A stretch of DNA of 64,000 bases from Dipteronia dyeriana (GCA_032871835.1 CM065299.1:45954706-46018705); one strand, 5' to 3'; shown: positions 11,117 through 23,596, counted from the stretch's first letter. Notes: generated from the letters alone by a model not told the origin. Translations and numbers: made by a program.

Positions 11117-12120
11117 TGCTTGGTGCACTTAAGTTCATTTTTTTCCTCTTGCTTTTATTCTTTCCCTCTCCTTTATATTTCCCATCCCTCTTGCATTTCA
11201 TTATAAGAAGAAATTTAAAACTTGAGTGTAGAATTTTCTCTCTATATTTTCTCACCTTTCAAACACCATAACTTCTTCATTTGAACTCAGATTTGAGTGA
11301 TTCAAAGTTGAGAGTGTTTGTCTATTCATCCTCCATATTTTCTCTGAAGGTTGGAGTTAGTTTTATTGCTGTTTTTGGAGTCTAAACTCTTAAAAACGGA
11401 ACTGCACCAAAATCAACTAAGGTATTGATTTTCTCTCAAAGTTTTCTTTTAAAACTTGGTCAATTGCCTTGGGTTTTTTTCTTCAGCATATATATGTTTC
11501 TTGTGATTGTTTTGATTTAAGTTTTAAACTCATTTAAAGCTAGATTGAGTTTCAATTGAAATCTCACGTGTTGAGTTAGGTTTTGATTTTCCCTATGTTT
11601 TCACATGTTTGGGATTGTATTGTGCTTGCTTTGATTTTTGGACTATTTAATGATTTTTGATTGATTGATTTTGTGAAAAATAGTTCCTCACATGTATTAG
11701 GCTCTCTTTGGCCAAAACCTCACAATGATACATATGCTTGTGTTCTTTTGAGCTATTCATGTGTTTTGTTGAATCTATGATTAGTAATATTTTCTAGAAC
11801 TTTAGCTTTAATCTAAATGACTTTGTCATATGATTTTAGCATGTTTTTAGTTTATGAGATTTAAACTTGATTATGTGATCAATTGAACATATCTTGTGAT
11901 TCAAGTTTTAGATCTATGCATGTAGCTAGGTTGTAATTAATGTTAAACATATTTACATGATCTAGATGGATTAAACATGCACGATTGACTAGACTACATT
12001 TGATTTGTGCATTCCTACTCATGTCTAGTATTTTCAATAGGATGTGTTGATCATAGCATTCTATGTTACGTGCTTGTTCGCGTTTTACATTCATGATAAC
12101 CTAGATTCCTTGTGAGAAGG

Positions 12121-12415
12121 AATTTTTGACATTAGGTGTGAGACCTATGTTATTAAGCAAGGAAGTCATGGCAAGAGGTGTGAGACCTCGGATTGTCAAG
12201 CAAGAAAGTCTTGACTAGAGTTAGGAGGACCTGGATAGTTGAGCAAGAAGTCTTTTCTTGGGTCGTGAGGATCCAAAAGAGTGAGCGAGGAAGTCTTGAC
12301 TAGAGTCGGGAGGACTCGGATAGTTGAGCAAGAAGTCTTGCCTAGGGTCATGAGGATCAGGAAAGGTGAACGAGGAAGTCTTGACAAGAGGTGTGAGGCC
12401 TCAGATTGTCGAGCA
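12121..12415. repeat. minisatellite of about 43 bp in the 5' LTR
   Basis: About seven imperfect units of 41-44 bp share the core GAAGTCTTGACTAGAG, a GTGTGAG or GGGAGGAC segment and TTGAGCAAG. Alternate units resemble each other more, suggesting a two-unit higher-order period. The same array occurs in the 3' LTR and in the solo LTR. Confidence 0.8.
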
Positions 12416-12892
12416 AGAGGGTGACATCTTCATGACTAATATAGGAGGGTAGTTTCTAGGTGAAGGTGTCACTTGAGAGATTGTACTTGTCTTATCTACT
12501 AGTGGATTTTGTTTACCGGTGGTTGCTAACCCGTGGATGTTTCCTCTTCGGAGGTTTACCACGTTATATCTTGTGTCAACTTTTCTCTATCCCTATTTCT
12601 CTTATATCTGTATTTGTTATTTGAATACTATGGATAGAACTCTTTATGTAAGTTTACATTCTTTCTATAATATAGATTGTGTATGTGTTACAATTACTTG
12701 TTTGTATCACACTTTACTTGTTTTATATATTGATTAAGTGTCTTTAATTGATATATATATATATTGTGATACAAGCAATCTAGAGGGACAAACTTTTGTT
12801 TATTTCTAAGGGATTCAAAAAAGGTGTCTAACCTATTCACCCCTCCCCCTCTAGATCAGCCTTGAGCATTTAACCATGTTTGTATTTTCAAT

Positions 12893-12904
12893 TAGTATCA
12901 GAGT
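12893..12904 (+). promoter_or_regulatory. primer-binding site of the gag/env-like element
   Basis: TAGTATCAGAGT lies two bases after the 5' LTR and matches the usual TGGTATCAGAGC complement of initiator-Met tRNA with two differences. Confidence 0.8.
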
Positions 12905-12973
12905 AGGACACTAGATTGTACTTAGTGAGAGTCCAAGTGATACATTCACGGTTTTTGCATAGCTTTTAAAGTC

Positions 12974-14719
12974 ATGGGTTTACAAGATGATGTAATGGTG
13001 GAAGGAGCCTAAAATACTAGGCCACCATTACTTCGAGGCACTAACTATAGGTATTGGAAGTTGAGGATGAAAGCCTACATCCGCTCTATCTACCAAGGTT
13101 CAATAGGATAGAACCATGATACTTAAGCCAAGGAGTGAATGGACAACGAATGAGTTTGAGGTTGCTAAGTGACATCATCATGCTATGAATGCCATCTTTG
13201 GAGGAGTTGATGAGCATCAATTCTCCCATATTCAAAATCTTGAATCCGTAAAGAAAGCTTGGAATACTCTTCAAGTTACTAATGAAGGAACCTTAGCGGT
13301 GAAGAAATCGAGGCTTCAAATGTTGGCATCACAATTTGAAGGTTTAAGTATGGGTGAAGAAGAAAAGTTTGAAGACTTTCAATTCCGGCTTCTTAACATT
13401 GCTAACCAATGTCAAGCACTTGGAGTACCTATCTCAAAAGGGCATTTAAATTGGAAAATCCTTATGTCTCTTCCTAAGAGATTCAAATCAAAGGTGATGA
13501 CCATTGAGGAAAGCAAGGATGTGGATAGCATAAACTTTGATGAGTTGCTTGGGTTTCTCCAAACTTATGAGATGTGCTTGAAGCCAAAGATTAAGAGTAA
13601 GGGAATAGCTCTCAATGCTATTGAGGAGGAGAGTGATGATGAAAATGAAGAGATGGCTCTTTTTGTTAGAAAGTTCAAGAAGTTTCTAAAGAAGAATGCT
13701 AAGCCTAGAGGCAAGTCTTCTAAGGAAAAGGGAGTTAAGAAAACATCATCTCTAAGGAATGAGAAGAATAGTCAAGCCATGAACAAGAAAGATGTTCAAT
13801 GCTACAATTGTCATGGTTTCGGTCACTTTGCTAGTGAGTGCACCAAGATAGGCAAAGTGTTGGCGACTACTTAAAGTGATGATAATTCTAGTGATAATAA
13901 GAGCTCTAGTAGTTAGTCTTCAAGCGATGAAGAGTTGGTGAGCAACTTTGTAGTTTTAACGGCTTCTCATTCTCCACTAGATGTTGATGGTACAATATCT
14001 TTGAACAAGAACTTTGATGCAAATCATCATGGAAGCTCTAGTTCCATTCCTACTAATCTTGAGTTGTTGGACAAGATAGAAAAGCTTGAAGAAGCTAGAG
14101 ATAATGCTCTAAGAGAGGTAGTTGAGAATGATGATTTGATCAAGAAACAACTTGATGAGTTTGTGATTGTCACTAGTAGAATTCTTGGTGGGAAGGTGAT
14201 ATTATGAAGAAGTTTAGAGAACTTAAAAAGATAAACCTTGAGAAGGATAATGTGATATCTTCTTTGAGGAAGAGAGAACAAGAATTAATGGAAGAAATAG
14301 ACACGACTAAGGAGGCCATCAAGGACTTAGTGAATGATTCGGTAAGTGTGTCTAGTGTTAGAAATCTTGTTAACTCTCATAGTGGTGAAGACGACTTGGT
14401 AGTTGAAGAGGAGCTCTTGGAAGCACCACTTCCTACTCACTTGGATGAAGTCGTGATTGATAATAAACCACACAAGAAGAGAAGATCAAAATCCAAGAAG
14501 AAGTTGGCGAACAAGGTATCTTTGCAAACTCCTAGTGAAGCTAGTTCAACTCCAAAAAGTACAATCTCATCTTTTATTCCAATTTGCCACTATTGCAACA
14601 CAATAGGTCACATTAAGCCTAGGTGTTATAAATATATTGAAAAATGCAAATTAGGAAATGAATATAGAGATAAGGAGATTAAAATTCAACTTGAACATGC
14701 TAAGGATTTGAAAGTTTAA
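12974..14719 (+). pseudogene. gag of the gag/env-like element
   Basis: ATG at 12974 begins the reading that leads to LLRGTNYRYWKLRMKAYI, the conserved gag N-terminal box, but a TAA at codon 13, a TGA near 13168 and several frame changes break it. The longest open part, 13185-13874, has the capsid-like region (AWNTLQVTNEGT, SRLQMLASQFEGL) and ends with the knuckle CYNCHGFGHFASEC (13800-13841). After a stop, 13935-14207 and 14204-14719 form an acidic coiled-coil region and a second knuckle, CHYCNTIGHIKPRC (14585-14626). Two knuckles separated by a coiled coil are typical of Sirevirus gag and are also seen at 55182-57110. Confidence 0.85.
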
Positions 14720-16648
14720 AAACATGATAATATTGCTAAGCATGAGAAGAAGTTGTGGATTAGAAAGAATACTAATCTTATTCAACCTAACAAAGCTTGT
14801 GTTGAAAATGTTAAGGAAGCGTGTGTTAATGATATTCTTGTCAATCAAGTCATTGAAGGACTTTACTCTCGATTTAACATTGTTGTCAAGGATAATATTG
14901 AAAATGTTTGTGTAGGTACACCCAAGAACAAGTGTTTCAAGGGTGAGTGCTCTTATCACTAATATAAGAAGCATATGTGAGGTAACTTTGGGGCAATATA
15001 TCAATTGTGTTGAGAATTCTTACTTGCTAGCTTTGAATACTCCATGTATTGATATGAACTTGGTTATCTCACATCATGTTTGTTATGATGGTCAAAATTT
15101 GTTGATTAACTTTAGAGAAGTTCTTTTGATATATGTGTTGATTGAGTTGAGATATTATGCGTTTTATACTCTTGTTGTGAAACATCGTCAACTTTGTGTC
15201 ATGAGGACATTCAAGGTAAGAGTGCTCATAAAAAGGGCGGAAGTATGATATTTGGTGAATATAACGTGCAAAAAGGTATCTCTATACTCTAATGCATGTT
15301 CTCTTAGATATTCATCTTTTGACTCAATTTTTTTGATATACAGCTCATATCATGTCATATTAGAGAATTTTGCATAGCATACATATGGTTCTCATTGACA
15401 TTTGCTATTTTAGGATCTAATAGTGATATTGTTCACATTGATCTTAATTTTGATGGTTGTTTGTGTATAGTATATTGAGTGACATTACTTTTGAAAAATA
15501 TGAGCTTCATATTCTTTGAAATCTACTCATTAGAGAAGTAATGATCTTGAATAAGTCTCTACTTATTGCTTTTAGATCATGTGCTTATGAGCCATAAAAT
15601 CTTGGTTTTCTAAAATTACACCTTGCTTCTCTTATATGTTTTGCTAGTAGGTTGAATTTACTAATATGTAAACTTTGGATACATCTTGAAGTTTTTGTGC
15701 TTAAGTACATTTAAAATGACCTATGGTTAGTATCCATTTTGCTTCGGCAAATACATAGAACTCAACGAGCATTTTCATGGAAAGGGCTACACACATTGGT
15801 TGTGAAAGCTACCCAATGTTGGAAAGAGCTACACAATTGTGATGAGTGAAAGCCACTATGAAGTGAATTTTGTTTATTTTAAAAAAAATGTAAAAATTAA
15901 AGAAGTGTTGAAGTGGAATCATAAAAAAAAATCTTTGATTCAAAGCCTAAAAAGAAAAAGAGGAAGGCTTAAAAAGGAGTATAGTTGAAAATCAATTGAG
16001 CTCAGGTTGAGAAACATAAATTGGATGACGAGCCAAATGCACACACACACTCATATGTTGAAATCTATTCCCTTAAAAGCAAAAATTCCGGATGATAATC
16101 GGTTTGACTTTTTATGGAAAAAGCTTAAGATGAATAGTTGTTGGAATTGTTTGCATGTTGATTATCAAACTACTTCTTGATATATATTTGAAGCATATCT
16201 CTCACACACACACTTTGTTTATGAGTATGATGCTATTTTAGAAATTGTTGAAGAATTATGAGAGAACTTGAAAAATCTTTGTGCATCTCTAGTAGCATAT
16301 GAAGCTTATTTTGGTGATATTTCTTCAAATTGCTTGAATGTGTGATTGTGTGAACATCTTTGTGAACTTTATGCTATCATTGATTTTAGTTATAGCATTT
16401 ATCAAGGAGGAGCATTGTATGCTAGATATTATTCTCTTTTATGATATGTTCACATGCTTCATTTTGTTACATGTTGGCATATTTTGACTTAATGATACTT
16501 GTAAGATATTACTCACTATCCTTGTCTTGCATGATGATTCATTCTTAAGTCATATGTCTTTGTTTTTATATCTTTGTGACTAATATGCTTGTTTTATCTT
16601 TCACTCAATTTTGTTGTATGTATATAGTATCTTATAACACAAGAACAA
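14720..16648 (+). other. internal region without pol
   Basis: The gag tail appears to fade out by about 14962. From there to the env-like ATG I see only short chance ORFs and AT-rich sequence, with no protease, integrase, RT or RNase H motif on either strand. A small cluster of GAAAG-GCTACAC repeats lies at 15781-15850. This is where about 4 kb of pol would be expected in a complete Sirevirus. Confidence 0.75.
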
Positions 16649-17709
16649 ATGGGAAGAACTAAGATTACTGGAAGTGGAAATCAATTGAGTCCCGTTGTGA
16701 AAGCCAAGTCTACATCAAAATGATCCAAAGCTTCAAGGATAAAAGATTTAGGGATCTTTGGAACTAAGAAGATATTTCAAGAGAGAGGCATTGACTTTGG
16801 TAAGTGTAAAGATTTTTATGTTCTTAAGTGCTTAAAGGATAGAAATTGTGAATCTTGGGTGAGCATGTTAGGAGTTGTAAATGATACTCTTGTTAGAGAG
16901 TTTTATCTTGAATATAGAGAAAGTGTCACCTTATTGAATGCTTTGATGGAGATTAGGGGTGTTGGGTTTAGAGTTAACCCGGAAAACATTAACAAGTTTC
17001 TTAGGCTATCTAATGATATAGATTATAGTTTTCTAGATATGGATGTCATTGAAAGTCTAAATATCATGGGTAGAACTCTTTGTGACAATGCTTCTTTTGA
17101 GTGGAAAGGTAGAGCATATATTAGTCAACATGAGTTAACTAAGGCTAATGCATTTTGGCATCTATTCATTTGCACTAACATTATTGGATCTTCGAATTCA
17201 ACCGAGTTGAATAAGGACAATATCAAAATAGTGTATGCCTTGGTGACTAATAAACCTATAAACCTTGGGGATCTACTCATGATTTATATTGATAGTATGG
17301 CTTTCTCTACTAGAGGTGGAAAAAAGCTTACATTATCGAGGTTTATAACTTCAATGTGTTTAGCTCGTGGTGTTAAGAGTAGAGAAGATGATGTGTTAGT
17401 ATAACCCTTGGAAAAGTATAGTGATAAACATGTGTCATACATGTCATATAAGGATAGGGTAAGACATGTGATACTTTTGGACTGTTTAGTAGTTCTCAAG
17501 TTGATTGTCATGTGATTAGCACAAACATTCTTCCGGATTGGGCTATTCAATTGATGGAGAAGGTTGATGAACTTAGTGCTTTAGTTTTTCAACAAGATGA
17601 TAGGATAAAAGAGTTTGAAGAATGTATTGCTTCAAGTTCAAGACCATCTTTCAAGCATTATGTTAGATCAACTACTCGCACAACTTTCTTTTGTGGAACA
17701 AGTAGCTAG
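16649..17709 (+). pseudogene. env-like / putative plant transposon protein ORF
   Basis: ATG at 16649 (MGRTKITGSGNQ) reads through to 17404 with one TGA at codon 25 (16721-16723). Residues about 70-250 contain LVREFYLEY, RGVGFRVNPENINKFL, the AFWHLFICTNII region, YALVTNKPINLG and LSRFITSMCLARGV. These resemble the plant proteins annotated as envelope-like or putative plant transposon protein, which lie between pol and the 3' LTR in some elements. A weaker continuation reaches 17709 (WAIQLMEKVDEL, coiled-coil-like) after frame changes. I see no clear signal peptide or transmembrane helix in it, so the word env is positional; its role is unknown. Confidence 0.65.
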
Positions 17710-18168
17710 TATTTGAGTCTTGTGGTATATTTCTTAACTTTTGGCATCATTTCATGTCAAAAAGGGGGAGAAAGAGATGCTAGTTACTTAGTTTCTTTTT
17801 ATGTTATTTTTATGAATTTTTGAACTTTCAATGGCATGTAATAATTAGTCTTAAGATTGGGCTAAGAATTCTTGTGTTTTGGCATGTATTGAGAGGGAGA
17901 TACATGTATTTGTGGACTTAATTGTATATTCTTATCCACATTATATGTTGGCATTTGTTGTTTTTCTCTTGTATATGCATTGTGTTTTGAGATGATTTCT
18001 AGGTTGCTTCAAGAGAAGATCAAGATGAAGTTCAAGAGTTGATGAAGATTAGTTATAGGAATCTTACTCATTGTAATGTGAGGGAGTGGTTTTGTGACCT
18101 ATCTTCATTTTTATATTTGTAGTGAATGTATAGGTGTTATGACATTGGAATTTGCCAAAGGGGGAGAT
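17710..18168 (+). other. 3' non-coding region with polypurine tracts
   Basis: No gene is seen. AAAAAGGGGGAGAAAGAGA (17759-17777) is an upstream purine tract, and CAAAGGGGGAGAT (18156-18168) directly abuts the 3' LTR and is the likely plus-strand primer. Repeated polypurine tracts ahead of the 3' LTR are a known Sirevirus feature. Confidence 0.7.
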
Positions 18169-20788
18169 TGTTAGGTTTTAGATTGAATTGGCATTAATTC
18201 CATATCAAAATGATGTTTACTTTTAATGATTTAATTTTTTAGATTCATGAAGATTCAAGCTTCAAAGAATAAGGAACAACTAGTCAAATCAAGTTCAAAG
18301 TCTTCAAAGAGAAAGGATGCAATATGGTTCTACAAAGGCATACTAAGATCTTATCTTTCTCTTACAAGGCTTAGGCACACACACAATTGATACATATATG
18401 TCCCTGCATCATTGTGCACCATTATAGGCACACATATACAATTCATTCATATGTGTCTCTGCATCATTGTGCACAATGTACAACACATTCACACACTTGA
18501 AGATGAATGCTCATGCATTAGTATGGAAATAACATGTTTAGGAAAATTCATGATTGAAGACTATCTCTATGTAGTTTGCATTCTAGTGTGAATTGTGTTT
18601 GTATGTGTATATGTTTGTATAACATGGATATTGAACTTGAATTTAGCCTTAAATCATTCTTGATTGAGTTCCGGTCATTTCGGTTACTCATACAATTGAT
18701 TTCAAGTTCTAAGTCAAAAGATACTACACTTTCAACTCATGTTGCATACATTGTCTTCGTCTTCATATATCGAGTCAAATTATTATTTTTTGGGTTGAGT
18801 ATCTTATATGTCCATTTCCATGAGAGAGTTATGGTTCATAATCCACAAACGTATTCAAATTCCGAGTTTGGAGTCCGGAGAACGGTCGAAGAACGCAAGG
18901 GGAGCGTGAGAAGAAAAGAAGTGCAGCCAAGCACTCTTTCCCGAGATGGCGCGTGGCCATCTCGGGACAGAATGCTTGCTGCCCCAAGATGCCCACGCGC
19001 CATATCGAGCAGAAAGCATGCTTGGTGCACTTAAGGTCATTTTGGTCCTTTTTCTTTTATTCTTTCCCTCTCTTTTATATTTCTCTTCCCTCTCACATTT
19101 CATTCTAAGAAGAAATTTAAAACTTGAGTGCAGAATTTTCTCTCTATATTTTCTCACCTTCCAAACACCATTTCTTCATTTGAACTCAGATTTGAGTGAT
19201 TCAAAGTTGAGAGTGTTTTTCTATTCATCCTCCATCGTTTCTCTACAGGTTTGAGATAGTTTTATTGATGTTTTTGGAGTCTAAACTCTCAAAAACGGGA
19301 CTGCACCAAAATCAACTAAGGCATTGATTTTCTCTCAAAGTTTTCGTTTAAAACTTGGTCAATCGCCTAGGTTTTCTTCTTCAACAAATATATGTCTTGT
19401 GATTGTTTTGATTTAAGTTTTGAACTCATTTAAAGCTAGATTGAGTTTCAATTGAAATCTCACATGTTGAGTTAGGTTTTGAATTTGCCTACGTTTTCGC
19501 ATGTTTGGGATTGTATTGTGCTAGCTTTGATTCTAGGACTATTTGATGATCTTTGATTGATTGATTTTGTGAAAAATAGTTCCTCACATGTATTAGGCTC
19601 TCTTTGGCATAAATCTCACAATGATACATGTGCTTGTGTTCTTTTGTGCTATTCAAGTGTTTTGTTGAATCTATGATTAGGAATATGCTCTAGAACTTTA
19701 GCTTTAATCTAAATGACTTTGCCATATGATTTTATCTTGTTTTTGGTTTATGAGATTTAAACTTGATTATGTGATTAATTGAACATATCTTGTGATTCAA
19801 GTTTTAGATCTATGCATGTAGCTAGGTTGTAATTAATGTTGAACTTATCTTACATGATCTAGATGGATTAAACATGCATGATTGACTAGACTACATTTGA
19901 TTTGTTCATTCATGCTCATGTCTAGTATTTTCAGTAGGATGTGTTGATCATAACATTCTATGTTGCGTGCTTGTATGTGTTTTGCATTCATGATCACCTA
20001 GATGCCTTGTGAAAAGGAAGTCTTGACAATAGGTGTGAGACCTATGTTGTTGAGCAAGGAAGTCTTGGCAAGAGGTGTGAGACCTCGGATTGTCAAGCAA
20101 TGAAGTCTTGACTAGAGTCGGAAGGACTCGGATAGTTGAGCAAGAAGTCTTGCCTTGGGTCGTGTGGATCCGGAAGGGTGAGCGAGGAAGTCTTGACTAG
20201 AGTCAGGAGGACTCGGTTAGTTGAACAAGAAGTCTTGCCTAGGGTCATGAGGATTCGGAAAGGTGAGCGAGGAAGTCTTGACCGGAGGTGTGAGGCCTCG
20301 GATTGTCGAGCAAGATGGCGACATCTTTTTGAGTAGGATAGGAGGGTAGTTTCTAGGTTAAGGGGTCACTTGAGAGATTGTACTTGTCTTATGTACTGGT
20401 GGATTTTGTTTTTCGGTGGTTGCTAACCCGTGGATGTTTCCTCTTCGGAGGTTTACCACGTTATATCTTGTGTCAACTTTTCTCTATCCTTATCTCTCTT
20501 ATATTTGTATTTGTTATTTGAATACTATGGATAGAACTCTTTATGTAAGTTTACTTCCTTTCTATAAAATAGATTGTGTATGTTTTACAATTACTATTTT
20601 GTATCACACTTTACGAGTTTTATATATTGATTAAGTGTCTTTAATTGATATATATATTGTGATACAAGCAATCTAGAGGGACAAACTTTTGTTTGTTTCT
20701 AACGGAGTCAAAAACGGTGTCTAACCTATTCACCCCCCCCCCCCCCCCCTAGGTTTGCCTTGTGCATGTAACCATGTTTGTATTTCCA
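18169..20788 (+). repeat. 3' LTR of the gag/env-like element
   Basis: It begins TGTTAGG and ends TTTCCA, colinear with the 5' LTR. It retains the first hairpin (18940-18966, loop CGCGTGG instead of TGCGTGG), has lost part of the second stem, and carries the minisatellite at 20016-20310. A run of 17 C (20733-20749) replaces the mixed CCCCTCCCCCTC of the 5' LTR. Confidence 0.85.
20016..20310. repeat. minisatellite in the 3' LTR
   Basis: It is the same 41-44-bp array as in the 5' LTR, about seven units with the core GAAGTCTTGACTAGAGTC, in the same order. Confidence 0.8.
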
Positions 20789-20950
20789 ACAACAAAATAA
20801 AAAACTTAGCAACTACCAAGAAGGAAATTATGGCGATGGTAGACCACCGTTCTTGATACAATCCCAAAATAAAAATACATTGAAATTCTAGGACCAAAAT
20901 TGAGCAATAACAAACCACATATAAAACATATATATATATATCACATATAA

Positions 20951-20993
<43 letters not shown>

Positions 20994-21132
20994 ATACATT
21001 CCAATGTAAATATATACGTGAATACCTAGAGTGTCATCTCTTTCCAAAACATGCATATATACAATAAAAAGAATAAGATTCACGAACACATACATCAATT
21101 AATCAAGGGTATAACCTGGCTCTGATACCAAT
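20789..21132 (-). other. copia-1 leader, second part, with primer-binding site
   Basis: 20789-20793 is the right ACAAC duplication. The segment is non-coding and includes a TA microsatellite (about 20953-20991). At 21117-21130 the minus strand reads TGGTATCAGAGCCA, a perfect initiator-Met tRNA complement, two bases from the LTR. The copia-1 transcript therefore starts to the right of it on the minus strand. Confidence 0.85.
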
Positions 21133-22488
21133 TGTAGGGAAAAACCCGGGCACCGGAAGCTTGAGAAAATTGAAAAAAAAAATTAGGGTTTCGGTATAAA
21201 TAAAAATTTTCCCTTTATAATAACAAGAACCTTAACCCTAGATTAATTGATGTATAAAAAAAATGTCGTACCTTTTTCTTGTGAAGATTAAACTAGCACC
21301 GAATTAAATCCGTAAGATCTTCCAATCCAATCACGAACGTGAATCACCTAGGAGTGTGGGCTCCCTTTCTTTAAATTGTATACCTGAGGATGGAAACAAA
21401 CAAAATCTTTCTCTTTGTCAGTCACAATAATCCTTTAAGAAGAAAACAAAGAATGTTAGGTCACTTGTGAATTATCAATCAATTTGATTGAAACTCGCGT
21501 GAACCTTGATTCGATGTTGTACACAAAACCTTTTAATGTAAAGGCTACTAGTGCACTATCGAATACAAAACGTTCTTTCTTCCTTTTCCTCTTTGCCGAA
21601 TTATCACACACAAATCTTTAGAGTTGGATGAATTTATCTAGAGCAAGAACCGAATTCTCTATACTCAAAATTCAATGGTGGCCGAAAACTCTTTTAGAAA
21701 AAAATTAGGGCTTGGCCGAATTTTTCTTCTTAGAATTATCTAATGGCCGAATTTTTCCTCTCTCTAAATTTGCTTTGGCTTGCACGAAATTTGGAGCTTA
21801 AAATCATGCCTTGGTCGAAATTTAGAGGTACTATATATCGGATCATAAATCCTCTCCAAAGAAGGATTTACTTGATAGTTAAGAATCCTTTCCTTAGGTG
21901 GATTTACTTTGTGGTTAAGAATCCTTTTGAAAGAAGAATTCTATGATTACGTAGTTTTACCTGGTGACCAAGAATCCTTTTCCAAAAAGAATTATTTCCT
22001 ATCCCTAGACTCATAATCCAACTCAATAATATATTTATAATCATATTAAAGACATCCTAATTTGATTAGATAAATAATTTCTTTTATTTATCTACTTATC
22101 AAATATAGTATTTAATATTAATTATACTACCAACAATAGTATAATTTTAGGAGACCATCTTCTATTTGGAAAAAGATTTTGACTTTTAATTAATTAATTA
22201 ATTAATCAACAAATTAATTAATTTCCATTTACTTAAATAAAAAAATAAAAAAATTTATATATAAGCTAAACTATATAGCTTTGCCGCCCAACACCATTAT
22301 ATAGGCATATATATTATTTTTCTTTTTTTATTAAATCCATTGGACCTTAATATGAAGTCCACATGTGAACTAGACCCATTCTTACAAAAAGAAACAAATC
22401 CACATGCCTCAATACAATTATAGAAGGACCCTTAAATTGGTCCGGTAAAATATATCAAGTGATCCATGCAAGTTCATGTGGATTGGGG
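21133..22488 (-). repeat. copia-1 5' LTR, proximal part
   Basis: On the minus strand the LTR ends CCCTACA at 21133, next to the PBS. It matches the copia-2 3' LTR (50606 onward) over its first several hundred bases, then continues through sequence that copia-2 has lost. It is cut at 22488 by copia-3 and resumes at 33107. An ORF at 21743-21946 is incidental. Confidence 0.85.
22484..22488. repeat. target-site duplication TGGGG (left copy)
   Basis: TGGGG here and at 33102-33106 flank copia-3. The uninterrupted sequence is seen in the related LTR fragment near 37262-37290. Confidence 0.85.
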
Positions 22489-23559
22489 TGTTGGGGTTTA
22501 TGCCCTAAAGATGCAATTTGTAAATGGATTTATGGAATAAATAAAAGGAAAAGTTCAATTCTTTCTTGTTGTGTTGTTTATTTTATAACTTGTTCAAATA
22601 TTTAACATCCAATATTGCCGCATGTAATCTCGAACTATGTATATGAGTGTCATATACAGATGGTTACAGTAAAATACGTGCAATCTAAATAGTCCATAGA
22701 TATCAAATAAAGCTGGGTACTTTATTTGTGGTTAATCTATAGTTGCGGTCCATTCTGTAATGCACGGTGATTCTATCTTGAATCATTCATATGAAGATAT
22801 GAGAATGGAGGCACCTTGTATGATGTGATCATATAGGACTGGGTCATGATCTATATAAATCTCCCACAAAGATCCGTTTAACGATGAGATTCGTATATAT
22901 CAACTAATGATGGCTATATATGGGTGATCTTAATCCTGAGTGTCTTATCGACTCCTTCAGGTTAAATCGTAGTCTTTGATATACCATGGGTGAGGTCAGA
23001 TGCATTTCCTGATCAATATAATCCGTATGTTGGGATTGCGGTTTGGCTTGTGGCTGGGATGGTTTGTACACAGTAGTGGAATCCACTCCTTCTTGTGAGA
23101 AGTAGATAGTAGTTGCCTTAAGGGTTGATTCGGGGCTTGGACAATATGAGCGCTCTCCTAATTCTGTGAGGAAATAGGATTTATTGTTCTTTATAGAATC
23201 AACGGTACTTAAAGGATATATGTAATTAGAGGGGTACAATGGACATTATAACCTAGCTCTAATTATGAACTATTATGGAGGATCACACCATGTGTAATAG
23301 CTATATCGATTGACACCGAGTTCTATCGGTCTATGTAAAAGTGTCTACAGTTGAGAGAGTGCAGCTTCGGGTTTTTTAGTGGAATAACACCGGAGTTAAT
23401 AATCAAGGAATATTTATTAAAGATTTTAATTAATGATTCCGAGGATTATTGGAGCTCAAAATACTATGGGTTCATTAGGTCCCCTTGCTAGCCCGATCGA
23501 TTTAGGTAACAAGGGTCACGGTTAATTAATTTGATTATCCAATTAATTGTGTTACAAAA

Positions 23560-23596
<37 letters not shown>

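Larger units (their letters stand above)
10283..12890 (+). repeat. 5' LTR of the gag/env-like element
   Basis: It starts TATTAGG (the terminal TG has become TA; the 3' LTR has TGTTAGG) and ends TTTTCA. It has a GC-rich hairpin region (11038-11116), a TATA-like TTTATATTT at 11172-11180, and a minisatellite at 12121-12415. The end carries CACCCCTCCCCCTCTAG, a pyrimidine-rich LTR end also seen in the Sirevirus element. Confidence 0.85.
10283..20788 (+). mobile_element. Sirevirus-type element with gag and env-like ORF but no pol
   Basis: It is complete at the DNA level. The 5' LTR is 10283-12890, the PBS is at 12893, gag spans 12974-14719, an env-like ORF spans 16649-17709, a polypurine tract lies at 18155-18168, and the 3' LTR is 18169-20788. 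ACAAC flanks both sides (10278-10282 and 20789-20793). No protease DSG box, integrase or RT motif appears between gag and the env-like ORF. Gag has two CCHC knuckles like the Sirevirus element at 53538-63017. LTRs make up half of its 10.5 kb. It must have been mobilised by pol supplied in trans. Over the first 200 bp the two LTRs differ at roughly 8 percent of positions (hand count). Confidence 0.85.

Noticed and set aside
12121..12415. CRISPR-like spaced repeats
   Set aside because: The units are contiguous imperfect tandem repeats of 41-44 bp without unique spacers, and the DNA is plant retrotransposon.
16649..17709. A functional viral envelope glycoprotein
   Set aside because: No signal peptide, furin-like site or transmembrane helix is evident; the label env-like is based on position and on how similar plant proteins are annotated.
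20730..21098. A minus-strand 122-codon ORF with a Tyr-Ile repeat
   Set aside because: The repeat is the TA microsatellite at 20953-20991; the rest is copia-1 leader and LTR end, including a poly-C run.
21117..21130. tRNA gene fragments
   Set aside because: All tRNA-like matches are 12-18-nt primer-binding sites next to LTR ends; no cloverleaf is present.
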